Assembly (NCBI GenBank): GCA_023213195.1 | Contig: CP096135.1 | Coordinates: 3,034,842-3,098,841 of the forward strand | Source: Sphingobacteriales bacterium JAD_PAG50586_3 | Lineage (GTDB): Bacteria > Bacteroidota > Bacteroidia > CAMBQF01 | Direction: 5' to 3' | Length of the DNA: 64,000 bases | Shown: piece after piece, positions 31,141 through 40,024 of the stretch | How the letters are laid out: the number at the start of each line of letters is the position of its first letter | Position numbering within the stretch: position 1 is the first letter of the stretch | The notes under the pieces: generated by a model | Databases searched by the model: none | Told to the model about the DNA's origin: nothing | What the model saw: only the letters and a program-made list of their open reading frames with translations | Made by a program: the position numbers and the translations under genes

Positions 31141-33099
31141 ATGAGGTTATTTTTACTATCCATAGCATTAGTAGTTTCTACAATTACCCAAGCCCAGCTT
31201 CCGGATAATTCTCCCGCTGCGCAATTACCGGAGTTTAATAAACTGGTTGCTACCGAAGGCCTTTCGCTAAAAAGCGCTAAACAGGCCCATATTACCTCTA
31301 CCGCAGGCAGCACGTACGACTTAAAATATCACCGCCTGGAGTTTACTGTAGACCCCGCAGTTAGGGCTGTACAAAAAGGTGTAGCTACCTCCTACTTTAC
31401 TGCAAACGCGGCAGGCGATGTTATTACGTTTGACTTTGTTGATGATATGGTGGTTGACTCTATCAAGCAACACGGCTTATTGCAATCGTTTAGCCACATG
31501 GATGATATTATTACCCTAACCCTTACCGATGATTTAACCGCAGGGCAATTGGATAGTGTTACCGTTTACTTTCATGGTGTGCCGGGCAACTCGGGGTTTG
31601 GCTCATTTACTGCCGATTGGCAAAACGATAGTATTCCGGTTTTGTCAACCTTATCGGAACCCTACGGCGCTCGCGACTGGTGGCCGTGCAAGCAGGTATT
31701 GAACGATAAGATTGATTCTATAGATGTATATATTACCTGCCCTGAACAATATGAGGCAGCATCTAACGGTTTACTGATAAGCAGCATTGATAACGGGCTT
31801 ACCAAAACATATCGTTGGAAACACCGCTACCCTATTACAGCTTACCTTATAGCCATTGCCGTTAGCGATTATGCCATATATTCTGACTATGCATACCTGC
31901 CTACCGATACCATAGAGATTTTAAACTACGTATACCCTCAAAACCTTTCGGCTGCGCAACAACAAACACCCCGCACGGCCGATTTTATGCAGTTGTTTGA
32001 TACGCTGTTTACCCCCTACCCTTTTGCTGATGAAAAATATGGGCATGCTCAATGGAGCTGGGGCGGCGGTATGGAGCACCAAACAATGAGTTTTATGGGT
32101 GGTTTTGGGTTTGAATTAATATCGCACGAACTGGGCCACCAATGGTTTGGCGATAAAATTACCTGCGGGTCGTGGGCCGATATATGGCTTAACGAAGGTT
32201 TTGCCACCTACTGTACCGGCTTATGCTATCAATACATAGAGCCACAGTATTGGATGCCATGGAAAAGGCTTACCCACAATATTATTACTTCTGCCCCCGA
32301 TGGTTCTGTATTTTGTACCGACACCACCACCAGCGACAGAATTTTCAATGCACGGCTATCTTACCGCAAAGCCTCTTTCTTACTCCACATGATAAGGCTG
32401 CGTGTGGGTGATACTAACTTCTTTACCGCCATTAGAAATTACCTTAACGACCCTTTAGTGGCTTTTAAATACGCCTTAACAGAAAACCTGAAACTGCATT
32501 TTGAAGAACAGAGCGGCATAGACCTTACCGAGTTTTTTGATGATTGGTATTATGGCGAAGGCCACCCGCAATACACCCTTAAATGGGGGCAATTTCCATC
32601 AAGCAGGTTGATTGTAGAACTTAACCAGCAGCCAACTCACCCATCGGTAGATTTTTTTGAAGGCCCATTACCTGTAAGGCTTAAAAGCGCCATGCGCGAT
32701 ACCATAATTATACTAGAGCATAGCTATAATGGCCAGATATTTGACCTGCAACCGGGCTTTCCCGTAGACTCTGTAATTGTAGACCCAGAGATATTGGTAA
32801 TACAAGAGAATACTGTTATTAAAACCGAAATAGATTCTGATGATGGGATTATAGTTTACCCCAACCCGGTTAAAAACACCGCCGAGGTTAAGTTTGATAG
32901 CCCATTATACACCGCAGTGCGTTACGAGTTGTATGATATGACAGGAAAACTATTAGAAAGTAAAGATGTAGACAATGCCAGCTTTGGTTCTTTTACTATT
33001 GATATGGCGCCTTACCGCAACGGGGTGTATTTTATCACAGTATGGTCTAACTACGGTAGCGATAGTAACACTTTAAAGAAAGCAATAAAGAAAAAATAG
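31141..33099 (+). CDS. M1-family metallopeptidase with type IX sorting domain
   Basis: This secreted zinc aminopeptidase has 652 residues. The signal peptide ends TQAQ (~19). The exopeptidase motif GGGMEH is at 308-313, the zinc site is HELGH at 329-333, and the third ligand is Glu352 in NEGFATY. The C-terminal ~80 residues (IVYPNPVKNTAEVKF, MTGKLLESK, NGVYFITV) form a type A sorting domain, so the enzyme is destined for the surface or medium and probably supplies amino acids from peptides. The short domain layout after the catalytic part matches secreted Bacteroidota M1 enzymes. Confidence 0.93.
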   Translation: MRLFLLSIALVVSTITQAQLPDNSPAAQLPEFNKLVATEGLSLKSAKQAHITSTAGSTYDLKYHRLEFTVDPAVRAVQKGVATSYFTANAAGDVITFDFVDDMVVDSIKQHGLLQSFSHMDDIITLTLTDDLTAGQLDSVTVYFHGVPGNSGFGSFTADWQNDSIPVLSTLSEPYGARDWWPCKQVLNDKIDSIDVYITCPEQYEAASNGLLISSIDNGLTKTYRWKHRYPITAYLIAIAVSDYAIYSDYAYLPTDTIEILNYVYPQNLSAAQQQTPRTADFMQLFDTLFTPYPFADEKYGHAQWSWGGGMEHQTMSFMGGFGFELISHELGHQWFGDKITCGSWADIWLNEGFATYCTGLCYQYIEPQYWMPWKRLTHNIITSAPDGSVFCTDTTTSDRIFNARLSYRKASFLLHMIRLRVGDTNFFTAIRNYLNDPLVAFKYALTENLKLHFEEQSGIDLTEFFDDWYYGEGHPQYTLKWGQFPSSRLIVELNQQPTHPSVDFFEGPLPVRLKSAMRDTIIILEHSYNGQIFDLQPGFPVDSVIVDPEILVIQENTVIKTEIDSDDGIIVYPNPVKNTAEVKFDSPLYTAVRYELYDMTGKLLESKDVDNASFGSFTIDMAPYRNGVYFITVWSNYGSDSNTLKKAIKKK

Positions 33100-33107
33100 T
33101 GAAAGTT

Positions 33108-33180
33108 TAATGCATAATGCATAGTTCAAAATGCAGAATGACACAAGTTTTGAATTATGAATTTTGCATTCTGAATTAAT
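33108..33180. repeat. AT-rich stuttering intergenic repeat
   Basis: The gap is filled with variants of ATGCATAATGCAT, TTCAAAATGCAGAATG and their inverted forms (GAATTTTGCATTCTGAATT). A close relative lies at 48134-48170. Confidence 0.6.
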
Positions 33181-33633
33181 CTATTCTTTATTCTTACTAT
33201 CCATAATAATAGTAACCGGCCCGTTATTTACAAGGGCTACTTTCATGTCTGCACCAAACTCACCTGTACGTATTGGTCGGCTGATTATATCGCGTAATTC
33301 TTTACAAAACATCTCATACATAAGCCTTGCCATTTCTGGCTTGGCGGCCTTTATAAAAGATGGTCGGCTACCTTTTACCGTTGATGCGAACAATGTAAAC
33401 TGGCTAATTACCATTACCTCGCCATCAACATCCTGAACAGACAGGTTCATCAACCCTTTAGTATCAGCAAATATGCGCATGTGGCCTATTTTTTTAGATA
33501 GCCATATAGCATCGGCCAGGGTATCTTCGGGCTCTACGCCTAACAATACAACCAAGCCATTTTTTATTTTAGATTTTACAGTCCCATCTATTGTAACCGA
33601 TGCCTCTGTAACCCGCTGAATAACCGCACGCAT
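33181..33633 (-). CDS. dtd: D-aminoacyl-tRNA deacylase
   Basis: This proofreading enzyme removes D-amino acids (and glycine from tRNA-Ala) from mischarged tRNA. The 150 residues match the family. The catalytic motif SQFTLFA is near 78-84, and the cross-subunit motif NNGPVT, the GP-containing Gly-cisPro element, is near 137-142. It starts one base after the rsgA stop, so the two genes are translated from one message. Confidence 0.95.
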   Translation of the reverse strand: MRAVIQRVTEASVTIDGTVKSKIKNGLVVLLGVEPEDTLADAIWLSKKIGHMRIFADTKGLMNLSVQDVDGEVMVISQFTLFASTVKGSRPSFIKAAKPEMARLMYEMFCKELRDIISRPIRTGEFGADMKVALVNNGPVTIIMDSKNKE

Positions 33634-33634
33634 A

Positions 33635-34570
33635 TTAATATAAATTCTGTTTTTGTTCTTTTAAGTCTGCTAATATAGCAAGGTAGTTGCTATATCGTTC
33701 TGCTTCAATATTACCATCTTCGGCAGCCTGTAATACCGCGCAACCCGGCTCCCCATCGTGCATGCAGTTGGTATATTTGCAATCGCCCTGGTACTTATAA
33801 ATATCGGGGAAGTAGGATGATAATTCTTCGGGTGCCATCTCTACCAAACCCAATTCTTTAATACCGGGGGTATCAATAATAGCACCGCCGTTTTTTAGCT
33901 GAAACATTTCCGCAAAAGTAGTAGTATGTTTCCCCTTATCATGAGCAACCGATATTATACCCGTGCGCAAATGTAGTTCAGGGTCTATGGTATTTATAAG
34001 GGTTGATTTTCCTGTACCCGAATGGCCGGTAAACAGGGTTATTTTCCCTTTTAACTTATTAAGCAATACATCAAGCCCTACGCCTGTGGCTGCCGAAACT
34101 TCGTAGCACTCATAACCGGCTTTGGTATACAGGTCAATAAACCAGTCTTGTAGGCCCCGCGTTTCTTCTGTTAATATATCAACCTTGTTAAACACAATAA
34201 ACGGCGGAATAGAATAGGCCTCGGCAGTAACCAAAAAACGGTCAATAAAGCCTGTTGATGTGCGCGGCGAAGCTACAGTAGCTACAACCAAAGCCTGGTC
34301 CATGTTAGATGCTAAGATGTGGAATTGCTTAGACAGGTTGATTGACTTACGGATGATATAGTTCTTCCTTTCGTGCAAACCCACTATCCACGATGTGTTT
34401 TCATCGGCATCAACCAACACTTCTACCCTATCGCCAACCGCAACGGGATTGGTGGTTTTAATATCCTTCATACGGAACTTTCCCCGCACTTTGCACTCAA
34501 CAATGTCGCCACTGTCTAAGAGCACCGTACTAAAACTTCCGGTCGATTTTATTACGAGTCCTTCTTCCAC
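33635..34570 (-). CDS. rsgA: Ribosome small-subunit GTPase RsgA
   Basis: A GTPase that helps the last steps of 30S subunit maturation. The 311 residues have an N-terminal OB fold, then a circularly permuted GTPase domain with the order G4 (FNKVD), G5, G1 (GHSGTGKST), G3 (DTPG). A C-terminal zinc-binding region follows (CKYTNCMHDGEPGC). The start is a GTG (VEEGLVIKS) directly abutting a repeat word that ends the neighbouring GxxExxY gene. Confidence 0.95.
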   Translation of the reverse strand: MEEGLVIKSTGSFSTVLLDSGDIVECKVRGKFRMKDIKTTNPVAVGDRVEVLVDADENTSWIVGLHERKNYIIRKSINLSKQFHILASNMDQALVVATVASPRTSTGFIDRFLVTAEAYSIPPFIVFNKVDILTEETRGLQDWFIDLYTKAGYECYEVSAATGVGLDVLLNKLKGKITLFTGHSGTGKSTLINTIDPELHLRTGIISVAHDKGKHTTTFAEMFQLKNGGAIIDTPGIKELGLVEMAPEELSSYFPDIYKYQGDCKYTNCMHDGEPGCAVLQAAEDGNIEAERYSNYLAILADLKEQKQNLY

Positions 34571-34615
34571 TTGACCGCAGATTATTTCTGATTAATATTG
34601 ATTACAGGATTAAGC
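34571..34615 (-). repeat. AATC-rich repeat with AATCTGCGGT end, copy 1
   Basis: On the minus strand AATC-rich text (AATCCTGTAATCAATATT) runs into AATAATCTGCGGTCAA, ending exactly at the rsgA start codon. The upstream half is the last codons of the GxxExxY gene. Copies 2 and 3 are on the plus strand near 35030-35067 and 39591-39630. Confidence 0.65.
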
Positions 34616-34992
34616 TTTTGCTGAATTGTGTAGCGCTTAAACTGTAAACTTCTACTTCCAAAATTTATCAGTAAACCTATCTCTATCTTAAATGCTTCCA
34701 AATAATTCATTGTTTGAGCAATATGAAGATCTTCTATTTCTTTAATCGCTTTTAGTTCAAGCATCACTTTACCATCTATAAAGAAATCAACGCGTCTGCT
34801 ACCAATCTCTTGTCCATCATAATATACAGGCATTGAATATTCCCGTTTAAATGATATCTGATTCTTGGTTAATTCTATCTCTAGTGCACGTTGATGTATC
34901 AGTTCTTGAAAACCACACCCAAGAGTTGAATGTACCTTCATTGCACAACCAATAATCTTTCCCGTAAGCTCTTGATGCTTATATTCTGTCAT
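34582..34992 (-). CDS. GxxExxY-family protein
   Basis: The 136-residue product (ATG at 34992) belongs to the small GxxExxY family. The signature segment reads GFQELIH, with His where the name-giving Tyr is usual. Later comes RRVDFFIDGKVMLELKA, a D-(x)n-E-x-K arrangement like the PD-(D/E)XK nuclease fold; no family member has an agreed function. The C-terminus (LNPVININQ) is encoded by the AATC-rich repeat itself. The in-frame TTG at 35001 overlaps a -7 element and is rejected. Confidence 0.88.
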   Translation of the reverse strand: MTEYKHQELTGKIIGCAMKVHSTLGCGFQELIHQRALEIELTKNQISFKREYSMPVYYDGQEIGSRRVDFFIDGKVMLELKAIKEIEDLHIAQTMNYLEAFKIEIGLLINFGSRSLQFKRYTIQQKLNPVININQK

Positions 34993-34998
34993 ACTATG

Positions 34999-35006
34999 CA
35001 AATATA
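34999..35006 (-). promoter_or_regulatory. -7 element of the GxxExxY gene
   Basis: The minus strand reads TATATTTG, six bases before the ATG at 34992, implying a leaderless transcript. Confidence 0.6.
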
Positions 35007-35029
35007 TTCACTTATATGTGTAGAAATCT

Positions 35030-35067
35030 TTTAATCATTAAAATCATATTTAATCTGCGGTTCAGAC
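35030..35067 (+). repeat. AATC-rich repeat with AATCTGCGGTTCAGAC end, copy 2
   Basis: AATC and ATTAAAATCAT words lead into TAATCTGCGGTTCAGAC, which directly abuts the gldA -7 element. With copy 1 it forms an inverted pair around the GxxExxY gene. Confidence 0.7.
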
Positions 35068-35075
35068 TATATTTG
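35068..35075 (+). promoter_or_regulatory. -7 element of gldA
   Basis: TATATTTG ends six bases before the ATG at 35081. The GTG at 35075 overlaps it, so the ATG is the likely start. Confidence 0.6.
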
Positions 35076-35080
35076 TGGCA

Positions 35081-35991
35081 ATGTCAATACAGGTTAGCAA
35101 TATCACCAAACTATACGGCACTCAAAAGGCGCTGGACAATGTATCGTTCTCGGCTGAAAAGAGCCAGATTGTAGGCTTTTTAGGACCTAACGGTGCCGGC
35201 AAAAGCACCATGATGAAGATTATAACCTGCTACATTAGCCCCGACCAAGGGTCTGTTAAAGTATGTGGGTTTGATACCTTTGAAAACTCTATTGACGTAC
35301 GCCGCAAAATTGGCTACCTGCCCGAGAACAACCCACTGTACCTTGAAATGTATGTAAAAGAGTACTTGGACTTTGTTTGTGGCATCTACAAAATAAAGAA
35401 TAAGAAAGCCCGTGTTGCTGAAATGATTGAGCGCACCGGCTTAGGCATTGAACAGCAAAAAAGATAGGCGCACTAAGCAAGGGCTATCGCCAACGTGTTG
35501 GTTTGGCTCAGGCCATGATACACGATCCTGAAGTGCTTATTCTTGATGAGCCTACCAGCGGTTTAGACCCTAACCAGTTGGTAGATATTCGCCTATTGAT
35601 TAAAGAACTGGGCAAAGAAAAAACCGTAATGCTATCTACCCACATTATGCAGGAGGTAGAAGCCATGTGCGATAAGGTAATCATCATAAACAAAGGCAAA
35701 ATAGTAGCCGACGATAAGGTTGATGCCCTTAGCCACTACCGCACAGGCAATGCAGCTATTGTTGTTGAGTTTGATAAAGCCCCTAATCTGGCAGACCTTA
35801 AAAAGCTAAACGGCGTAACTAAGGTAGAAGAACTGGGCGCCAACAAATACCGCATAGCATCTAAAGGCAATGCTGATGTTCGGTCTGAACTGTTTAGATA
35901 TGCGGTTGATAAACAACTAACCGTGCTAACCCTTAATAAAGAAGAGGCCAGCATAGAAGATGTGTTCCGCCAGTTGACTAAAGGTAAATAA
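35081..35991 (+). CDS. gldA: GldA-type gliding-motility ABC transporter ATPase (one frameshift)
   Basis: From the ATG at 35081 the frame runs [13 protein letters not shown], with Walker [10 protein letters not shown] at ~35. One A is missing in the run at 35457-35462; adding it gives [16 protein letters not shown], the ABC signature region, and then Walker [13 protein letters not shown]. The joined product is ~303 residues, as in GldA, the ATPase of the GldAFG exporter needed for gliding in flavobacteria. GldF and GldG are not next to it, as is common. The close match is to GldA, but many Bacteroidota ABC-2 ATPases look alike. Confidence 0.85.
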
Positions 35992-35994
35992 CAG

Positions 35995-36351
35995 CTACGG
36001 CAAAGTATCTGTTACCAGCACCGTTCCACTAATGGGGCAGTAAGTTGTCTGTTCTGCTAATACAGTACCATTTAGTTTTATTGTTCCTGTAACTGCCGCA
36101 GGGCTGCTTGATGAGTTTTGGGCTGCCAATAAAACAATAGCACCCGGCTTGGCATCTATAGTCTGTTTCCAACTGCTATTTTGGTCTTGCAGTATTACCT
36201 GCTCGCCATTGGCATCGTAGTATATCACATAGCAGTTAGGGCATTCAATAGAATATTCTACAGTGCGCTGCTCATCATCATTACTATCCTTTTTACAAGC
36301 TGATAAAAATACAAATGCCATAACCGGCAATACCATGTAAAGTTTTTTCAT
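35995..36351 (-). CDS. Small lipoprotein
   Basis: The 118-residue product has a lipoprotein signal peptide (lipobox LSAC at ~16-19). The mature part is a small beta domain with two Cys (ECPNCYVIYYDANGEQV). It resembles other Bacteroidota lipoproteins of unknown role. It lies convergent to gldA with a 3-base gap, and downstream of the permease terminator. Confidence 0.75.
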   Translation of the reverse strand: MKKLYMVLPVMAFVFLSACKKDSNDDEQRTVEYSIECPNCYVIYYDANGEQVILQDQNSSWKQTIDAKPGAIVLLAAQNSSSSPAAVTGTIKLNGTVLAEQTTYCPISGTVLVTDTLP

Positions 36352-36390
36352 AGGTTACTTTTTCAGCAAGTTAACATATTCTATAAAATA

Positions 36391-36418
36391 AAACAGGCCC
36401 TTAATAAAGGGCCTGTTT
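36391..36418 (-). terminator. Terminator after the amino-acid permease
   Basis: A perfect 12-base stem, AAACAGGCCCTT / AAGGGCCTGTTT, with an AATA loop, followed on the minus strand by TTTTATTTTAT. Confidence 0.88.
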
Positions 36419-36441
36419 ACTAAATATAAAGCAAAAATATT

Positions 36442-37902
36442 CTATTTCTTATCACCAGTTAATTTACTGTTTCTTCTACCATAAATATAGTAAAGTACAA
36501 TACCTATTGCCATCCACACTGCTAAACGTATCCATGTTTCAAGTGGCAAAGATGCCATCATAAAAACGCAAATAAGTATACCTAAAATTGGAACTAACGG
36601 CACTAATGGTGTTTTAAACGGGCGGGCAACATCAGGCATAGTTTTTCTCAATACCATAATGCCAATACAAACTAGCACAAAAGCCAACAGTGTACCAATA
36701 CTCACCATGTGTCCTAAATCGCTAACAGGTACAAAACCTGCAAAAATGCTTACAAAAAATGCGAAGAAGATATTGGTTTTCCAAGGGGTACGGAATTTTG
36801 AATGTACCTCGCCAAATACTTTAGGCAATAAGCCATCGCGGCTCATTGAATAAAACACGCGCGACTGGCCCATAAGCATTACCAATATTACAGATGTGTA
36901 ACCTGCCAAAATTGCTATAATAATACCATCTTGTAACCACAAATATGGTGTTTTACCAATGGCTGTAGCCACAGGTTTAGCATCACCCATAAACTCTTTG
37001 TAGTTTGCAAGACCTGTCATAACATGAGCAAATAGTATATACAAAACAGTACAAATTGCCAAAGAACCTAGTATCCCAATAGGCATAGCCCTTTGAGGGT
37101 CTTTTGCCTCTTGTGCCGCTGTAGATACAGCATCAAAACCAATAAAGGCAAAAAACACTACAGCTGCGCCACGTAGAATGCCGCTCCAGCCGAAGTGGCC
37201 AAACTCTCCGGTATTATCCGGTATATAGGGTGTGTAGTTTGCATTATCAATGTAACCAAAACCTACGGCTATAAATATTAAAACAACTGCTATTTTAAGG
37301 GCAACCAATATACCATTCATTAAAGCAGAACCTTTGGTACCGCGTATAAGTATAAATGACAGTAGGAATACAATAAATATAGCTGGTAGATTTATTACAC
37401 CCCCATCAATAACTACAGAGCCATTAAGTAGCGATAGTTTTTCCCAAGGTGAACAAAAGAACTGTAACGGTGGGTTAATTCCATGCTTTAGTAAAAACTC
37501 TGCTAAATAGCGCGACCAACTAACAGCTACTGTAGCTGCACCTAATGCATATTCCAATACAAGATCCCAACCAATTATCCACGCTAAAAACTCGCCTAAA
37601 GTTGCATAAGAGTAGGTATAGGCACTGCCTGCTACCGGTATCATAGATGCAAATTCCGCATAACAAAGGCCGGCAAAAGCGCAACCAACAGCTGCTATTA
37701 AAAATGATATGGTTACAGCCGGGCCCGCATTTTCAGCGGCGGCAATACCTGTTAATGAGAACAAGCCAGCGCCAATAATAGCACCAATACCTAATGCAAT
37801 AAGACTTTTGGCGGTTAGTGTCCTTTTTAGGCCCTTTTCTTCATCTGAGGCCTCAGACATTAATTGACCAATTGGTTTTCTTGTAAATAATTTGTTTGCC
37901 AT
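36442..37902 (-). CDS. APC-family amino-acid permease
   Basis: The 486 residues contain 12-13 hydrophobic segments. The first carries the APC substrate-binding signature (IGAIIGAGLFSLTGIAA) and the second the PAVTISFLIAAVGCAFAGLCYAEFA block; a cationic amino-acid transporter subgroup (CAT/YfnA-like) is most similar. It takes up amino acids across the inner membrane, driven by proton symport or exchange. It is a single-gene unit, with its own terminator downstream and the TPR-gene terminator upstream. Confidence 0.9.
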   Translation of the reverse strand: MANKLFTRKPIGQLMSEASDEEKGLKRTLTAKSLIALGIGAIIGAGLFSLTGIAAAENAGPAVTISFLIAAVGCAFAGLCYAEFASMIPVAGSAYTYSYATLGEFLAWIIGWDLVLEYALGAATVAVSWSRYLAEFLLKHGINPPLQFFCSPWEKLSLLNGSVVIDGGVINLPAIFIVFLLSFILIRGTKGSALMNGILVALKIAVVLIFIAVGFGYIDNANYTPYIPDNTGEFGHFGWSGILRGAAVVFFAFIGFDAVSTAAQEAKDPQRAMPIGILGSLAICTVLYILFAHVMTGLANYKEFMGDAKPVATAIGKTPYLWLQDGIIIAILAGYTSVILVMLMGQSRVFYSMSRDGLLPKVFGEVHSKFRTPWKTNIFFAFFVSIFAGFVPVSDLGHMVSIGTLLAFVLVCIGIMVLRKTMPDVARPFKTPLVPLVPILGILICVFMMASLPLETWIRLAVWMAIGIVLYYIYGRRNSKLTGDKK

Positions 37903-37969
37903 ATTTAATTTCTATATCAAGGTGCAAAATGCACATTTTTTCTCAATCGGAATTAACAAAGTATCAACA

Positions 37970-38001
37970 AAAGAGCCATCCCGACAAGGAATGGCTCTTT
38001 A
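37970..38001 (-). terminator. Terminator after the TPR gene
   Basis: AAAGAGCCATCCC pairs with GGAATGGCTCTTT around a CGACA loop, 19 bases after the TPR stop. Confidence 0.82.
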
Positions 38002-38019
38002 CAAAGCTATAAGAACACG

Positions 38020-39198
38020 TTAGTTCTTCATATCGTCAAGTAATTTTTTCATCTCGTTGTACTTATCGGTATTGTCTACCTTGCCGTAAAGGTCTTTCAA
38101 CGCTTTTAAGTAAATAGCCTCTTTAGGGTTTGTTAAACGGGCTTTCTCAATCATTTCAATAGCCAGTTTGTATTGGGCCATGCCTTTGTCTTTTTCAACA
38201 TCGGCCTCTTTAAACATGCGCTTATCAACAAAATTGTTCGATTTGTCTAAGAACTCGTTACCACGGTTTACATACACAACACCTAGGTTAAACAAAGCAT
38301 CGCCATAATCAGCTTTTAACTCAATGGCTTTTTTAAAGTTCTCTTCGGCTTTGTCGTAGTTCTTTAGGTTGCTGTAAACAGTACCTGCCGCAAAGTAAAG
38401 CGTAGGGTTTTTAGGATCGGCAACAATAGCGTCTTTCAAGCTCTTTTCAGCACCTATATTATCATTTTTAATAAGGTAGTAGTTAAGCTCGTCTATAATA
38501 AGGTTTACATCCGATGGAAATTTAGCACGGCCCTCTTGCAATGTTTTTAAAGAGGTTGCGGTATCTCCTTTCTCAGCGTAGATACGAGATAGGTCTAAGT
38601 AGTTTTGCGCACCACCTATGCCTGCTTTGCTTAACATGTTAATGTAGAAAATGGCCTTATCGTAATTTTTGCCGTTTTTAGATGCTAACAAAGCATTACG
38701 TACCGCAAGGGTATCAAAAGTTTTACCTTCTTCAGCCAGCTTAATGCATTTTTCAAACTGAACTAAAGCGCCTGCATAGTCTTTTGCAGAAAAATCGGTT
38801 ACACCTTTATTTAATACCTGCGCAGAGCAAAAACGCAATTGCATTTTGGCAACGTTGGCAAACTCATATTTAGGGTCTAGCAATAAGCACTTTTGGTAAG
38901 AAAAGGCCGCATCATAATATGGGTCGGGCGATAAACCGGCGTGGGTTGGGTTTTTACTCTGACCAATTTCAAAGTAAATATTGCCACGGTAATACCAAGT
39001 TTTTGGTTTACCCATAGTGCTTTCGTCGGTGGTGGCAGGCTCTATACTTTCTTTAGCTTTAGTTAAAGCTTCCGGCTCACCTTGCCTATCGCGCTTATAA
39101 TTTTCTAAATAGTTATAGGCCGAAACTACTTTTGCGTTTTGACCAAAACTTACTGCCGCTGATAAGGCTACGGCTGCCAGAGTGATTTTTAGTTTCAT
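38020..39198 (-). CDS. Exported tetratricopeptide-repeat protein
   Basis: The 392-residue product begins with a signal peptide (MKLKITLAAVALSAAVSFGQ). It has about six TPR units, clearest near 255-310 (PTLYFAAGTVYSNLKNYDKAEENFKKAIELKADYGDALFNLGVVY, shown here as consecutive TPR helices). TPR arrays are binding scaffolds; in Bacteroidota such periplasmic proteins often work in envelope assembly. No enzyme motif. The upstream gap holds many repeats and a possible -7 TAATTTTG at 39221-39228. Confidence 0.85.
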   Translation of the reverse strand: MKLKITLAAVALSAAVSFGQNAKVVSAYNYLENYKRDRQGEPEALTKAKESIEPATTDESTMGKPKTWYYRGNIYFEIGQSKNPTHAGLSPDPYYDAAFSYQKCLLLDPKYEFANVAKMQLRFCSAQVLNKGVTDFSAKDYAGALVQFEKCIKLAEEGKTFDTLAVRNALLASKNGKNYDKAIFYINMLSKAGIGGAQNYLDLSRIYAEKGDTATSLKTLQEGRAKFPSDVNLIIDELNYYLIKNDNIGAEKSLKDAIVADPKNPTLYFAAGTVYSNLKNYDKAEENFKKAIELKADYGDALFNLGVVYVNRGNEFLDKSNNFVDKRMFKEADVEKDKGMAQYKLAIEMIEKARLTNPKEAIYLKALKDLYGKVDNTDKYNEMKKLLDDMKN

Positions 39199-39532
39199 TT
39201 GTTATCTGTTAATCAACGCCCAAAATTAATGCTTTGTATCAATTATCCGCACTACATTTTAAACTGTTTATCGCATTATTTCAAAATACGTGCCATTTAG
39301 GGGTCAGGTATCAGGGTTCAGATGCCAGTTATTGCATAACTGATGCGCCAAACTTTTCTTTTCCATAAAACCGTCAAACAGGCTTCTGTTGTAGTAAAAA
39401 ATCTAACATTTCAACCTTAATTAACTCTCCAACGGGGATTATTTTTCACTTTTCGTTTTTCGTTACTAGACAATGCCTTGTTCCCTACAGTATGTAGCTA
39501 ATAACATCGTTTTCGCGGTTTAATTTTAAGGT

Positions 39533-39580
39533 CCCTCTCAATGAGAGGGTGGATGTCGCCAACGGCGACAGACGGGAGAG
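39533..39580 (+). repeat. Two-hairpin palindromic repeat
   Basis: Hairpin 1 is CCCTCTCA-ATGAGAGGG (39533-39549). Hairpin 2 is TGTCGCC-AAC-GGCGACA (39554-39570). GACGGGAGAGGG follows. The same order of parts occurs at 61696-61738 with a different second hairpin. Confidence 0.7.
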
Positions 39581-39590
39581 GGTAATTAAT

Positions 39591-39630
39591 CCATTAATCA
39601 TATTAATCTCTTTAAATCTGCGGTTCAGAC
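39591..39630 (+). repeat. AATC-rich repeat with AATCTGCGGTTCAGAC end, copy 3
   Basis: AATCCATTAATCATATTAATC runs into AAATCTGCGGTTCAGAC. It has the same layout as the copies flanking the GxxExxY gene 4.5 kb away. Confidence 0.7.
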
Positions 39631-39794
39631 AATTTACATCAAACACCTTACCCCCAACCTCATTTTACCGGGGCCGGGGTTAAAGTAAAAATATAGTATG
39701 GGTATAACCTACCGACAGAGCTTAATTCAAAGATGCTTTCGGTTTACTTAACTATTTTAATAATCAAAAGCGCTTTCTTTACAACGCTTAACTC

Positions 39795-39850
39795 TTTTAA
39801 GCCCCTCTCCCTTTGGGGGAGGGGTTTGGGGAGGGGTTTGGGGAGGGGTG
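39795..39850 (+). repeat. G-rich tandem units (GGGGAGGGGTTT)
   Basis: After a CCCCTCTCCC/GGGGGAGGGG hairpin come tandem units of GGGGAGGGGTTT. Runs of four G could form a G-quadruplex on the plus strand. An ORF on the minus strand (LPKPLPKPLPQRERG) is a by-product of the repeat. Confidence 0.6.
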
Positions 39851-40024
39851 CAGTACTGCTACTTATCCTTTTTTTATCATAACCGAGATAAAGGCGGTGC
39901 CAAGATTGTGTTTCGAAACAACACTGCAAAGATACAACATCTCAACACCAAAAGTCAAGTATTATATAAATAATGTTAATAATAAAGAATTGTGCAGATT
40001 TTGAAATATGTATATTTTAGCGAA

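Larger units (their letters stand above)
39199..40024. other. Repeat-rich intergenic region, no gene seen
   Basis: No supportable CDS lies in these 826 bases. From left to right it holds: text-like words (GGGGTCAGGTATCAGGGTTCAG) near 39300; a TTTTTCACTTTTCGTTTTTCG stretch near 39445; a two-hairpin element at 39533-39580; the third copy of the AATCTGCGGTTCAGAC repeat ending at 39630; a CCGGGGCCGGGG block near 39670; and G-rich tandem units at 39795-39850. An AT-rich promoter-like stretch (TATATTTTAG at 40011-40020) precedes the lipoprotein gene. Confidence 0.75.

Noticed and set aside
35457..35462. Programmed frameshifting in gldA, or in other broken genes
   Set aside because: No consistent slippery heptamer plus downstream structure; breaks are in varied short runs and affect enzymes with no history of frameshifting.
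39744..39929. Minus-strand ORF of 61 codons with LPKPLPKPLPQRERG
   Set aside because: It is a translation of the G-rich tandem repeat, without promoter or homologue.
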